Notes under the pieces: generated by a model
What the model was told of the DNA's origin: nothing
Seen by the model: only the letters and a program-made list of their open reading frames with translations
The model's database searches: none
Shown here: piece after piece, positions 32,391 to 42,520 of the stretch
How the letters are laid out: every line of letters begins with the position of its first letter
Numbering within the stretch: position 1 is the stretch's first letter
Made by a program: the position numbers and the translations under genes
From: Theropithecus gelada
Lineage: Eukaryota; Chordata; Mammalia; Primates; Cercopithecidae
DNA: 64,000 bases
Reading direction: 5' to 3'
Assembly: GCF_003255815.1 (NCBI RefSeq)
Contig: NC_037677.1
Coordinates: forward strand, 110,374,936 to 110,438,935

Positions 32391-32429
32391 CGCACCCCAG
32401 ACCCATGGCGGTAGAACCAGGATGGAGCC

Positions 32430-32610
32430 GCGACTGTCCAGCTCTGCCACCCGCTACTGCCATGTGATAGGAGACAGTCAGCACACCCCTCTGAATTTCT
32501 GCATCTGCATCTTAACAATGGGGATGACTATTCCCTGTCTGGTTATTGCGTCAGAGATGTTAAGAGGGTCACATGACATGATTGGAGGACCTGGGGGAAA
32601 TGGAAGTCCT
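32430..32610 (+). mobile_element. MIR SINE within the probable 3' UTR
   Basis: 'ccagctctgccacccgctac', 'tctgcatcttaacaatgggg' and 'gagatgttaagagggtcac' follow the MIR sense strand, starting about 40 bp after the PLEKHS1 stop codon. Confidence 0.7.
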
Positions 32611-32791
32611 TATTATCTCAGCTATTGTCCCAAACACCACAGACACAGATTGGGTCAGTCCCTCACGTAATACATGCCATGTTCTGTGAGGATGTGGTCC
32701 ACACAATTCCTTCTTTGTTAAAGGACACACAGTTGCAAATTCTTACTGCAAGAAGGCAAGATTCGCAAGGGAGATGTGATACCCGATCAGG

Positions 32792-33556
32792 CTTCCCAAA
32801 CACCTCCTTCCCAACACCTCCTTCCCAGACACCTCCTTCCCAGACACCTCCTTCCCAACACCTTCCCAAACACCTCCTTCCCAACACCTCCTTCCCAACA
32901 CCTTCCCAAACACCTCCTTCCCAACACCTTCCCAAACACCCCCTTCCCAACACCTTCCCAAACACCCCCTTCCCAACACCTCCTTCCCAGACACCTCCTT
33001 CCCAACACCTTCCCAAACACCCCCTTCCCAACACCTTCCCAAACACCTCCTTCCCAACACCTCCTTCCCAGACACCTCCTTTCCAACACCTTCTTCCCAA
33101 ACACCCCCTTCCCAACACCTTCCCAAACACCTCCTTCCCAATACTTCCTTCCTAGACACCTCCTTCCCAAACAAACACCTCCTTCCCAAACACCTCCTTC
33201 CCAAACACCTCCTTCCCAAACAAACACCTCCTTCCCAAACACCTCCTTCCCAAACAAACACCTCCTTCCCAAACACCTCCTTCCCAAACAAACACCTCCT
33301 TCCCAAACAAACACCTCCTTCCCAAACACCTCCTTCCCAATACCTCCTTCCCAAACAAACACCTCCTTCCCAAACAAACACCTCCTTCCCAAACAAACAC
33401 CTCCTTCCCAAACACCTCCTTCCCAAACAAACACCTCCTTCCCAAACAAACACCTCCTTCCCAAACACCTCCTTCCCAAACAAACACCTCCTTCCCAAAC
33501 AAACACCTCCTTCCCAAACACCTCCTTCCCAAACAAACACCTCCTTCCCAAACACC
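32792..33556 (+). repeat. Minisatellite of CACCTCCTTCCCAAA-type units (VNTR)
   Basis: About 765 bp of tandem units that all end in TTCCC: an 11-mer (AACACCTTCCC), a 14-mer (AACACCTCCTTCCC), 15-mers (AAACACCTCCTTCCC, AGACACCTCCTTCCC) and a 19-mer (AAACAAACACCTCCTTCCC). The left half mixes 11-, 14- and 15-mers. From about 33160 the right half alternates 15- and 19-mers. The array has almost no G on the + strand. It lies 400 bp after the PLEKHS1 stop, probably in the 3' UTR. The long open frames on both strands are a by-product of stop-free units. Confidence 0.98.
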
Positions 33557-34150
33557 GGCCTCTCCTCAACCCCACAAGCCAGAGTGCTGAGACAGAGTGG
33601 CCTTTTGGATTCAATAAGTATCTTGTTCTCTTAAAGACCCAGCAACTATTTTAGAAGTTGCAGCAGTTTTAGGTCATATGCAGCTAAGATCAGCTTGCTC
33701 TACAAGCAATAACATCTCTACTTAGCACTTCAAGGTTGAAAGTTCTTCACTAATGGATCCATTGACTAATTGATCCTGGAAGGTCAAAGGAATAAAATTC
33801 TTTTTTATAAATAGGAAAACAAAGGCAGAGAGCTAAAGCACTAATCAAACTGGGGACTGTTAGAACAAAAACAGGCTTCAGAGAGAGGATTTTACCATGC
33901 TGTTGTTTCACATGGTAGAAATCACGGCCCAGAGCGATGAAAGGCATACCCTCTTTGTTTCTCCAAGTTTCATAACCGTTCAGTTGCAGAACCAAGAATC
34001 TAAAACCAGCTCTGGGAAACAAATGTCCTGTTGCCAGCCTCATATTTGGACTTGGATTTGAAAATACCTTCAGCACTTAGAAGAGACATTCAAATACATT
34101 TCATTTCCTGTTATCCAGATTGTTCGGAAAGTATTAAAATTTTTTCATTT
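33557..34150. other. Sequence beyond the minisatellite, nothing firm
   Basis: Holds the candidate AATAAA (33791). A weak antisense MIR resemblance near 33780-33860 is not claimed. Confidence 0.5.
33791..33796 (+). terminator. Candidate PLEKHS1 polyadenylation signal
   Basis: AATAAA followed within 20 nt by a T-rich stretch (attcttttttat). It is the first canonical hexamer after the stop codon. No transcript evidence is available here. Confidence 0.35.
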
Positions 34151-34156
34151 ACATGC

Positions 34157-34567
34157 TGATATGGTTTGGATCTGTATCCCTAACAAATCCCATGTTGAGT
34201 TGTAGTCCCCAGTGTTGGAGGTGGAAGTTGGTGGGAGGCAGCTAGATCATGATATCGTGGGAGTGGATTTCTCGTGAATGATTTAGCATCATCCCCTTGG
34301 TGCTATTCTCATGATAGTAAGTTCTCGTGAGATCCGGTTGTTTAAAAGTGTGCAGCACCTCCCTTCTCACTCTTTTCCTCCTGCTCCTGCCATGTAAGAT
34401 GCCTGCTCCATCTGCCACAAGTGAAAGCTTCCTGAGGCCTCCCCAGAAGCAGATGCCGCCATGTTTCCTGTACAACCTGCAGAACTGTGGGCCAATTAAA
34501 CTCTTTTCTTATAAATTACCCGATCTTGGGGATTTCTTTATTTAATGTAAGAATGAACTAATATGCA
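34157..34567 (+). mobile_element. ERVL-MaLR solo LTR (MST/THE1-like)
   Basis: Starts TGATATGGTTTGGATCTG; middle 'ctcatgatagtaagttctcg' and 'gccatgtaagatgcctgc'; then 'ggcctccccagaagcag', 'gccaattaaactcttttc' and 'gaatgaactaata' at the end. CATGC at 34152-34156 and 34566-34570 is a candidate 5-bp duplication. Second MaLR LTR of this type in the window, opposite in strand to the first. Confidence 0.88.
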
Positions 34568-34574
34568 TGCCCTT

Positions 34575-35510
34575 TTGGATCTACTGTTTCTATAAACTTA
34601 TCCTACAGAAATACACATATACACAAAGATACATGTTAAAAAAAATAGTTTACTACAGCATTGTTTGTAATAATAAAAATCAGGCCGGGCGCAGTAGCTC
34701 ACACCTATAATCCCAACACTTCAGGAGGCCAGAACAGGTAGATCACCTGAGGCCAAGAGCTAGAGAACAACCTGACCAACATGCAGAAATCCCATCTCTA
34801 CTAAAAATACAAAACTAGCTGGGCATTGTGGTGCATGCCTGCAATCCCAGCTACTTGAGAGGCTGAGGCAGGAGAATCACTTGAACCGGGAGGTGGAGGT
34901 TGCGGTGAGCCGAGATCATGCCATTGCACTCCAGCCTGGGCAACAAGAGCGAAATTCCGTCTCCAAAAAAAAAAAAAAAAAAAAAAAATCATTTGGGTAT
35001 TGCTTAATTCTGATTTCATATCATTGAACACTGCAGATGTTAAAATGTTCAACATGCACAGTTCTGTAAAATTGTTCTTGATATATTAAGAATGAAAGAA
35101 TCAAGTTGTATAATAAGGATAACATCATCCCACTTTTGTACAAATAGATGTTTGGTGTTTGTGTGTATGTATATGTATATGTGTATATCAAATTTCTTCA
35201 ACCCTCGCTAGGTTGAGAGGTCCGTACCTCCCAGGGCTATTGTGAGGTTTCCTTGTAAGTACATTCCCTGATCAGGAGTAAACACTCCACAGGTGTTCCT
35301 TGTGCCACTGTTGCTCTACATGCTTTCTTTTTTTTTAATTAAAACTTAGAATCAAATTTTTAGTAAGAATTATCTCTGAGAAATATGATCAGGGCTGGCC
35401 ATGGGAAGAGAGGCATTTCTGTAATGTTTGAATATTTTTTTTGCAATGAGCATATGTCACTTTTATAATACAAAAATGCAAGTGTGGGAAAAAATATATA
35501 TATGTATATA
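34575..35510 (+). mobile_element. L1M 3' part, split by an Alu
   Basis: 'ttatcctacagaaatacac', 'cagcattgtttgtaataata' before the Alu; 'gaacactgcagatgttaaa' and 'gcaatgagcatatgtcact' after it. Old L1 in sense orientation. Confidence 0.6.
34683..34988 (+). mobile_element. AluS/J-type, diverged
   Basis: 'ggccgggcgcagtagctcac' to 'aattccgtctccaaaa' with a poly(A) tail. Confidence 0.94.
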
Positions 35511-35518
35511 TATACTTT

Positions 35519-35896
35519 GTTTTTTTGAGACTGAGTCTCGCTCTGCCATCCAAGTTGGAGTGCAGTGGCGCGATCTCAGCTCACTGCAACTTCTGCCTCC
35601 AGGTTCAAGCGATTCTCCTGCTTCAGCCTCCCAAGTAGCTGGGATTACAGGCACCAGCCACCACACTCGGCTAATTTTTTGTACTTTTAGTAAAGTACAA
35701 CTTTTTTTTGTACTTTTAGTAAAGTACAACTTTTTTTTTGTACTTTTAGTAAAGTACAACTTTTTTTTGTACTTTTAGTAGAGATGGGGTTTTGCCATGT
35801 TGCCCAGGCTGGCCTTGAACTCCTGTCCTCAGATGATCCACCTGTCTCGGTCCCCCAAAATGCTGGGATTACAGGCATGAGCCACCGCACCTGGCC
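35519..35896 (-). mobile_element. Alu, antisense, with internal tandem repeat
   Basis: 'gagactgagtctcgctctgc' to 'gagccaccgcacctggcc'. About 88 bp longer than normal because of three extra units at 35679-35768. Confidence 0.95.
35679..35790. repeat. Three tandem hairpin units inside the Alu
   Basis: TTGTACTTT-TAGT-AAAGTACAA occurs at 35679-35700, 35708-35729 and 35738-35759, spaced 29-30 nt with T-runs between. A fourth partial unit (35767 on) reads GTACTTTTAGTAGAGATGG, the ordinary Alu text. Each unit is a perfect 9-bp stem with a 4-nt loop. Confidence 0.95.
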
Positions 35897-35899
35897 ACA

Positions 35900-38280
35900 T
35901 GTACATATTTTTTAAACCTTCAGAAATGAGAAGCCAAGCCACTGCAATGAAAGAAATTTTAAAAACCTCCAGGTAAAACCACCTGGCAACCAACGGTGTG
36001 GGTGGATACACTGCTTTGAAGCCCAAAGATCCTTCCCTGGGCCTGCTCTGAGGCCACACTACCACACCAATAAATGCGAAACGGAGGCCAGTGGACAAAC
36101 CTTACCCACCAGTCTTTCCGTCCCCTCAATGAGGCAAAGAACAGCGGGAGGCCTCAGGAGTTGAATCATTGACATGGCTCAAGGAAGTGCCGGGCCCAGA
36201 ACACAAAACTCCTGGCTCCCAATCCCATGCTCTTCCAGCCCAGCATAGGGAGATCAGCCAGCCTGCCCTTGGCCCTCTCTTAATCCCAAAACTTTCCTCT
36301 GACATCAGGGCCAGCTGGGGTCCTTGTTATAAGGATCCTGCTCTGGGGGCTTCTCTCACATGAGGAGTTTGTTCTCAAGGAAAATCTCGGGGCAGGTTCC
36401 AAGGTTCCCCCAACTGAAAGATTCTGATTCTGCAGATCCAGTATGGGATCCTAATAACTGCGTTCTAACAGCCACCTTCCCTGAAGGGGATCTCACTGCA
36501 GGTGGAACAGGGAACAGACACTGGGGAGCACTGTCCCTGGGGTCCCGTGGAGAGGCACATGAGTCCTCCCGAGAGGCTGCAGAATGTGGAGGATGCACAT
36601 TATTGAGGGAAGAAGGCCCACAGTTTCCAATAGTTCTGAAAGAGGTTAATGACTGTCACCCCCTCCCCACCTGCAAAAAGGCTTGATTCCTGAAGGGAGA
36701 AGCCTGGCTTTCACTCCTTGCTATCTGCTACTTAGGGAAGGGTACAGTCAGTGCCTGGAAGAGCTGGGCACCACCCCATGCTGTTGTGCAGTTGAGGTGG
36801 AGAAAGGAGCCCACAGCTTTGGCTTCAGCAAAGCCACTTCTGCCTGCCGCTCCTCAGGGCCTGGATTCACTCCTCTAGGCCTCCCCTTTCCCAGGGCTGG
36901 GCGCCACGCTTCCCCAGAGGCCCACTGAGGCTCTTTCTCCTGAAAACGGGAGTGGCTCCAAGGGAAGCTCATGACCAAACTGGCCCCAAAGCCCAGTCAT
37001 CAAGCCATTGTCTCAGACCTCAGCTTTTAGAGCCCTTTCTGCTGCACAGCTAAGAAAAGAAAGGTACAGGACAGGCTGCTGGGAGATGCAGACAGTTCCC
37101 AGGCTGGGGCTAGAAAAACACTTGTGCCTCGTATGTGTATAATTCTGCCAGAGCTAGGAGGGTGGGACAGACCCTCCTGACACACTGCCCACCACAGCCA
37201 CGCCTACACCCACCCTCTGTGCCTTCTGCCACCTGTGATCTTTCCCCTTCCAGAGCTGCCCTTGATATTTGTCCCAACCTGGTTCTAGGTGGGTGAGTAT
37301 GGGGCCGGGGACTGCAAAGTGATTGGCCCAGCTTTCCTGCCAGGATAGCCCGTCTGGCAGATTTCTGGAGGAAAGGAGGTCATGAGAGTGGACTGGAGCA
37401 ATTCTTGACCATCACATACTCAGCTCAAATCTGGTGCAGCCTTTCAGTCTTGCTGGAGAAGAAACCAGAGCCCAGACATGTGGAGACATTGGCCTGGGCT
37501 TCTCTGGTTCCATGCCATGCCAACACCTTCCCTGCACTCACACTTCTCAGCAGGGCATCTGGCGGTACCACCTCTCTGGCCTGCTCTCCCTTCCAAATGG
37601 TTGCCTTATGCATCCAGAACAGGCCACAGAGGGAGTCTATATGTGTCCACTTTGTTCTCTTGGCTGAGGATGCAAACCCTTCAGAGTGAAATCTTAAAAG
37701 CAGCTGGTAAGATACGGAATGAATGCACAGGGCCAAATACATGCATCCTTACTTGAAGCCGTCAACATGTGAGTGTAGATTCCAGGAAGGTATTCTTCTC
37801 TACCTAGAGAATGAGCCACTGTACGTTCAATATATGTACCTAAGTGTGTGTGTGTGTGTGTGTGTGTGTGTATCAGCAGGGAGTGGAGAGGACAGGTGGA
37901 GAATCACAATAATTCTTTGATATGCTAAGATGACGGTGCACCATGATCCCCCCACCTCCATCCCATTTCTCTCTAGAGCTTGTGCCAAGTGACTTTCCCT
38001 TGAGATAAGAGGAATTTAAAGTATCATAAACAGGCCCAAAGGGAGAGGGTGTTCAGATTTAGCTGGATTAACTCAGTTCTTCAGTGAAGTTGAACTTTGT
38101 GGATATGCAAGATATGTGTTTTACAGAAAAAGCTCCTTAAAATGCCTGAGTTAATGAAATCTTTGTCTAATGATCAAGAATCTGGTAGGACTTACGGGTC
38201 ATTCTCCATATCAACTCTGGTTAGATGGTTCTAGAAAATGGAGGGAGGTTTAAGGGGCACCCTTGCAGTCACAGCACTGG
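35900..38280. other. Intergenic sequence, mostly unrecognised, GC-richer
   Basis: No Alu or L1 for 2.3 kb. A weak MER5-like stretch near 36410-36520 ('agattctgattctgcagatc') and a (GT)n run at 37845-37871 are the only repeats. Open frames such as 36360-36686 (108 codons) have no recognisable homology. Confidence 0.5.
37845..37871. repeat. (GT)n microsatellite
   Basis: About 13 uninterrupted GT units. Confidence 0.95.
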
Positions 38281-38490
38281 GTTCTGGAGCTGTGCTGCCT
38301 CATACGACAGCCACTAGCTCCATGTGACCATTTAACTGTAACTAATGCAAATTACATAAAATTTAAAATTCAGTTTCTCAGTTGCACCAGCCACATTTGA
38401 AGCATTCAATAACCCTATGTGGCAATTTGGTACTGTGTTAGATGGCACAGATGTGAAATATTTTAATCACAGAAACTTCCAGAGGCCAGC
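38280..38490. mobile_element. Probable hAT-type MITE fossil
   Basis: 'gacagccactagctccatg', 'aattcagtttctcagttgc', 'gccacatttgaagcattc' resemble a nonautonomous hAT element. Family name uncertain. Confidence 0.5.
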
Positions 38491-38529
38491 ACTGATCCAG
38501 GGTATTAAGCCCCAAGAGGAGAACAATTC

Positions 38530-38635
38530 ACATCTTTCTTATTCACCACCATATTCCTAGCATATAAATACAGGGCATGGCGCATAACAAGTACTCAATA
38601 AGTATATGTTAAAAGAAGGAATGTTGTGTTAAATA
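38530..38635 (+). mobile_element. L2 3'-end fragment
   Basis: 'accatattcctagcatataa', 'aagtactcaataagtatatg' is the sense L2 terminus. Confidence 0.6.
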
Positions 38636-38670
38636 CTAATTCACAAACCTTGTTCATAAATGAGTATTTA

Positions 38671-38802
38671 TTAACTGCATCTGACCCCAGCACCCCCCGC
38701 CCCCGCTCCCCACAACAAATGTTATCAGAGTCATTCCATTGTGAGGCTAATAACTTTTATTTATTTATTTATTTATTTTGGTCTGGGGTCAGATGCAATT
38801 AA
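38671..38802. repeat. 20-bp inverted repeat around a (TTTA)n run
   Basis: TTAACTGCATCTGACCCCAG (38671-38690) and CTGGGGTCAGATGCAATTAA (38783-38802) are reverse complements with one mismatch. The 92-nt spacer holds a C-rich run and (TTTA)n at 38757-38779. Confidence 0.9.
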
Positions 38803-38819
38803 TTAAAAACCAAGTTATG

Positions 38820-39127
38820 GGCTTTTTTTTTTTTTTTTTTTGAGATAGTGTCTTGTTCCTCTCACCCAGGCTGGAGTACAGTGGCAGGATCTTGGCTCAC
38901 TGCAACCTTGACTTCCCAGGCTCGAGCGATCCTCCCACCTCAAACTCCTGAGTAGCTGGAACTATAGGCACACACCACTGCACCTGGCCAATTTTGTGTG
39001 GTTGTTTTCTGTAGAGATGAAGTCTCATTACATTGCAGGCTGGTCTCGATCTCCTGAGCTCAAGTGATTCGCCTGCCTCAGCCTCTCAAAGTGTTGGGAT
39101 TACAGGCATGAACCACCATGCCGGGCC
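38820..39127 (-). mobile_element. AluJ-type, antisense
   Basis: Poly(T), 'gagatagtgtcttgttcc', ending 'gaaccaccatgccgggcc'. Diverged. Bases 39128-39890 are unrecognised apart from a (GGC/GGT)n patch near 39700. Confidence 0.93.
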
Positions 39128-39894
39128 TTTTTAATGTAAGCTCTTTTTTCAACAATTAAGAGATTTCTAAGGTTCCTATGCAGTAGTTAATAGGCTTGGT
39201 GCTGTTACAGGGACATAAAAGAAATAGAAGATCTAAAAGTCTCTTAAAAAGAGCTTACTACGTGGTGAGGAAGAGAAAAATTGAGCATACCATTATCTTT
39301 TGTTTACCTGATATCATTTGATATGGCACTATTCTGTAAGTTTAATTTTTAGCTTACATGAATCATAATCTTTCTAAAATTTCTTAACACTTTCCTGCAT
39401 TCTTAAACTCCTCCCACTCAGGGACATGGTTATGGGCATTCTAAGTATCTACCACTCTAAATATTTCCTCCGGAGTACTGAGCTGCGGGGGACTATTTTC
39501 CCCTATGCCAATTGATCCTAGACAGCTTTGTTTATGCTGTGGGTTGCAAAAGCAGAGGATGCAGCTTGTTCTAACCATATGCACCAGGAGTCAATAGGCT
39601 TTGAGTATGGGTCCAAGAGGTTTTATGAGTAAAGATGTTGGTTCTTAATCCAGGGGTCCTGTGACACTGATTTGGAGTTCTCAGTTGCCTTGGTGCTAGT
39701 GGCGGTGGTGGCGGTGAAGGTATTGCCATTTGCTTGCCTCTTGGCTCTCAAGTATGTTCTGGATAGGTGAGACCACCAGAAAAATAATTAGAGGCAGAGT
39801 AAAATTACTCTCCAAGAAAAATCAGAGGACAATGAACTATCAAACTGCATGGTGAGAGCAGAGTTCAGAAAGGAAGGAGATCGAGATGGAACAG

Positions 39895-40440
39895 AAAGTC
39901 AACCATGACTAACGTGCGGTGAGTGCCTTCTATCTGCCAGGCAATATTCAAACACTCTACTGACTCCTACAACAGCCCTGTGTGCTGGGTGCAGTGGGTC
40001 ATGCCTGTAATCCCAGCATTTTGGAAAGCCGAGGCGGGTGGATCACTTGAGGTCAGGAGTTCAAGACCAGCCTGGCCAATATGGAGAAACCTCATCTCTA
40101 CAAAATACAAAAATTAGCTGGGCGTCATGGCGGGTGTCTGTAATGCCAGCTGCTCAGGAGGCTGAAGAAGGAGAATTGCTTGAATTTGAACTCAGGAGGC
40201 AGAGGTTGCGGTGAGCCTAGATAGCGCCATTATGCTCCAGCCTGGGCAACAGAGCGAGACCGTGTCTCGAAAAAAAAAAAAAAAAAAACAACACAAAACA
40301 AAAAACAGCCCTGCGAGACCAGGACTCTCACTGTCCCTGGGTTTCGGATGGGGAGACAAAGGACAGAGAAGATACATCGCTTGTTCAAGGCTATGGCTAG
40401 TACCAGACAGAGCCAGAATTCAGACCAGAAAGACTGGCTT
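39895..40440 (-). mobile_element. MIR SINE, antisense, split by an Alu
   Basis: Left part 'gccttctatctgccaggc'; right part 'gatggggagacaaaggacag', 'cagacagagccagaattcag'. The parts rejoin across the Alu duplication. Confidence 0.7.
39981..40303 (+). mobile_element. AluS-type with target-site duplication
   Basis: AACAGCCCTG at 39971-39980 and 40304-40313 flanks the element ('tgctgggtgcagtgggtcat' to 'gaccgtgtctcgaaaa'). Confidence 0.95.
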
Positions 40441-41335
40441 TGGAGACCACAGCCGTCGTGAAAGAGGAGTTGAAACTGAGCTCTGGAAGAGAATAATCCA
40501 ACAAGGGATGGCGGTGCAGACATGATCAGACATGGAGCTCACTTTCCAAAAGTAAAAACAAGGAACATGTTGGAATGACTCACAGAATGACTCGGCGTTT
40601 TCGTACATCTCTCATTTCAGTAACACGCATTCATCTTCCGGGCCTATTGCCCAGAAGAACCACAAAAGTGGTTCCTTTTGTGGTTCCAGGAGCCAGGGGA
40701 ATTCTGCAGTGGCTTCTGTTATGACTAGTAAACGTGTTTCATACCTCTTCTTTGAGCTGGCCATCTGACTCTATATTATAGTCCAGTTAATACGAAACGA
40801 ATGCATACTTCTAGTGACAAAGGCATTAGAGCTAGTCCTCTGGATAGGAGGTGAGTAATAAAGAATCTTTGGCTTTGTAGACCTTGTCATCAAGTGAGGT
40901 GGAGTCAAGACATATACATAGATACCTACAAGGCAAATATGAGTATCCTAAATCCTTTGTTAAAGACACAACTCAATGTTACAAACACAAAAGTCTTAAA
41001 GACTAATCCTATCTAGTTGGTTTGGAAAAAGCTTCAAGGGAGAGATTTATTTGGGGTGGAGAAATGTAGTGGGAGGGATTTCATGTCTTGAAGAATGAAT
41101 ACGATTCACTTAATATTCTAGAACAGGCCAAATCCCCAGTGCACAGCCCCCAGAATATAACTGGAGGGCCACAGAAGTTCTTGAGGGTCCTGTAGAACTC
41201 CTTAATCTCTGTCGGCTGTCACTGTCAGCACTTTTCCAGCATCTTCTGGGTTCAGGGGCCTGTCAGGCACTGGTGATATTAACAGGAATAAAATATGTTC
41301 CCTCAGGGAGGTGATAGCCTAATTAAGGTGTGAAA
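40440..41335. other. Intergenic, nothing recognised
   Basis: No repeat or coding signal I can support. Confidence 0.5.
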
Positions 41336-41529
41336 ATTGTTTAGGGGTAAAAAGTTCCCTTGTAGAATGAAAATATATGTCCACACATAAACATGTGTAC
41401 GAATGCTCATAGTACTGTGATTCATAATAGCCAAAAAGTGAAAATGCCCATTCATTGAGGAATAGATAAACAAAATGTGATGTATTCATGGAATAAATAA
41501 TATGGAATATTATTTGGTCATAAAAAAGA

Positions 41530-41870
41530 GGCCAGGCATAAAAAAGAGGTGGCGCATGCCTGTAATCCCAGCATTTTGGGAGGCCAAGGCAGATGAATCT
41601 CCTGATCTCAGGAGTTTGAGACAAGCCTGGGCAATATGGCAAAATCCCATCTCTATCAAAAATATAAAAAATTAGCTGGACATGGTGGCATGCAGCTGTG
41701 GTCCCAGCTACTCAGGAGGCTGAGGTGGAAGGATCACTTGAGTCTTGGAGGCGGAGGTTACAGTGAGCCGAGATAGTGCCACTGCATTCCGACCTGGGTG
41801 ACAGAGTGAGACTCTGTGTCAAAAACAAACAAACAAAAAACAAAACAACAAAAAAAACAAGAATGAAGTA
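41530..41870 (+). mobile_element. Alu with a small duplication at its 5' end
   Basis: CATAAAAAAGAG precedes the element (41519-41530) and reappears just inside it (41537-41548), between 'gccagg' and 'gtggcgcatg'. The tail is (AAAC)n. Confidence 0.92.
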
Positions 41871-42095
41871 CTGATACATGCTACGACATGGATGAACCTT
41901 GAAGACATCATGCTAACTGAAAGAAGCCAGACATAAAAGGCACATATTTCATTATTCTGTTTATATATAATGTCTAGCATAGACAAATCCACAGAGACAA
42001 AAAGTAGATTAGTGGTTGCCAGAGGGTAGGGGAAGGGAGAATGAAGTGATTGTTAATGGGTTTCTTTTTGGGGTGATTAAAATATTCTGAAATTG

Positions 42096-42391
42096 GGCCA
42101 GGCGCAGTGGCTCACGCTTATTATCCCAGAACTTTGGGAGGCTGAGGTGGGGGGGATCATGAGGTCAGGAGTTTGAGACCAGCCTGGCCAACACAGTGAA
42201 ACCCCATCTCTACTAAAAATGCAAAAATTAGCTGGGTGTGGTGGTGGGCACCTGTAATCCCAGCTACTTGGGAGGTTGAGGCAGGAGAATCGCTTGAACC
42301 TGGGAGGCGGAGGTTGCAGCGAGCTGAGATTGCACCACTGCACTTCAGTCTGGGCTACAGAGCTCGACTCCATCTCAAAAAAAAAAAAAAA
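42096..42391 (+). mobile_element. AluS-type with 13-nt target-site duplication
   Basis: ATTCTGAAATTGG at 42084-42096 and 42392-42404. Body 'gccaggcgcagtggctcacg' to 'gactccatctcaaaa'. Confidence 0.96.
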
Positions 42392-42520
42392 ATTCTGAAA
42401 TTGGATAGTGAGGTTGATTGTACAACTATGTGAATATACTAAAAATCACTGAATTATACTCTTTAAGAAGGTGAATGTTATGGTATGTAAATGTATATGG
42501 TATATATAAAAAATACAGAA

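Larger units (their letters stand above)
32391..33815 (+). other. PLEKHS1: Probable PLEKHS1 3' UTR
   Basis: After the TAA there is no canonical AATAAA until 33791-33796, so the terminal exon plausibly extends to about 33815 and includes a MIR copy (32430-32610) and the minisatellite. This extent is inferred. A non-canonical signal upstream of the minisatellite could shorten it. Confidence 0.4.
41338..42520 (+). mobile_element. L1M 3' part carrying two Alus
   Basis: 'tcataatagccaaaaagtg', 'atatggaatattatttggtc', then 'gacatggatgaaccttgaag', 'tagtggttgccagagggtag', and after the second Alu 'atcactgaattatactc'. Sense orientation. Confidence 0.82.

Noticed and set aside
32792..33556. Resemblance to a CRISPR array
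   Set aside because: There are no unique spacers; units of 11-19 nt adjoin directly. The genome is a primate's.
32776..33654. Open frames of 126 to 292 codons on both strands, with repeats like LPNTSFPNKH
   Set aside because: They exist in several frames at once because every minisatellite unit lacks stop codons. No start context, splice logic or homology supports a protein.
36360..36686. 108-codon open frame and neighbours in a GC-richer, repeat-poor stretch
   Set aside because: No recognisable domain or splice context; the length is expected by chance at this composition.
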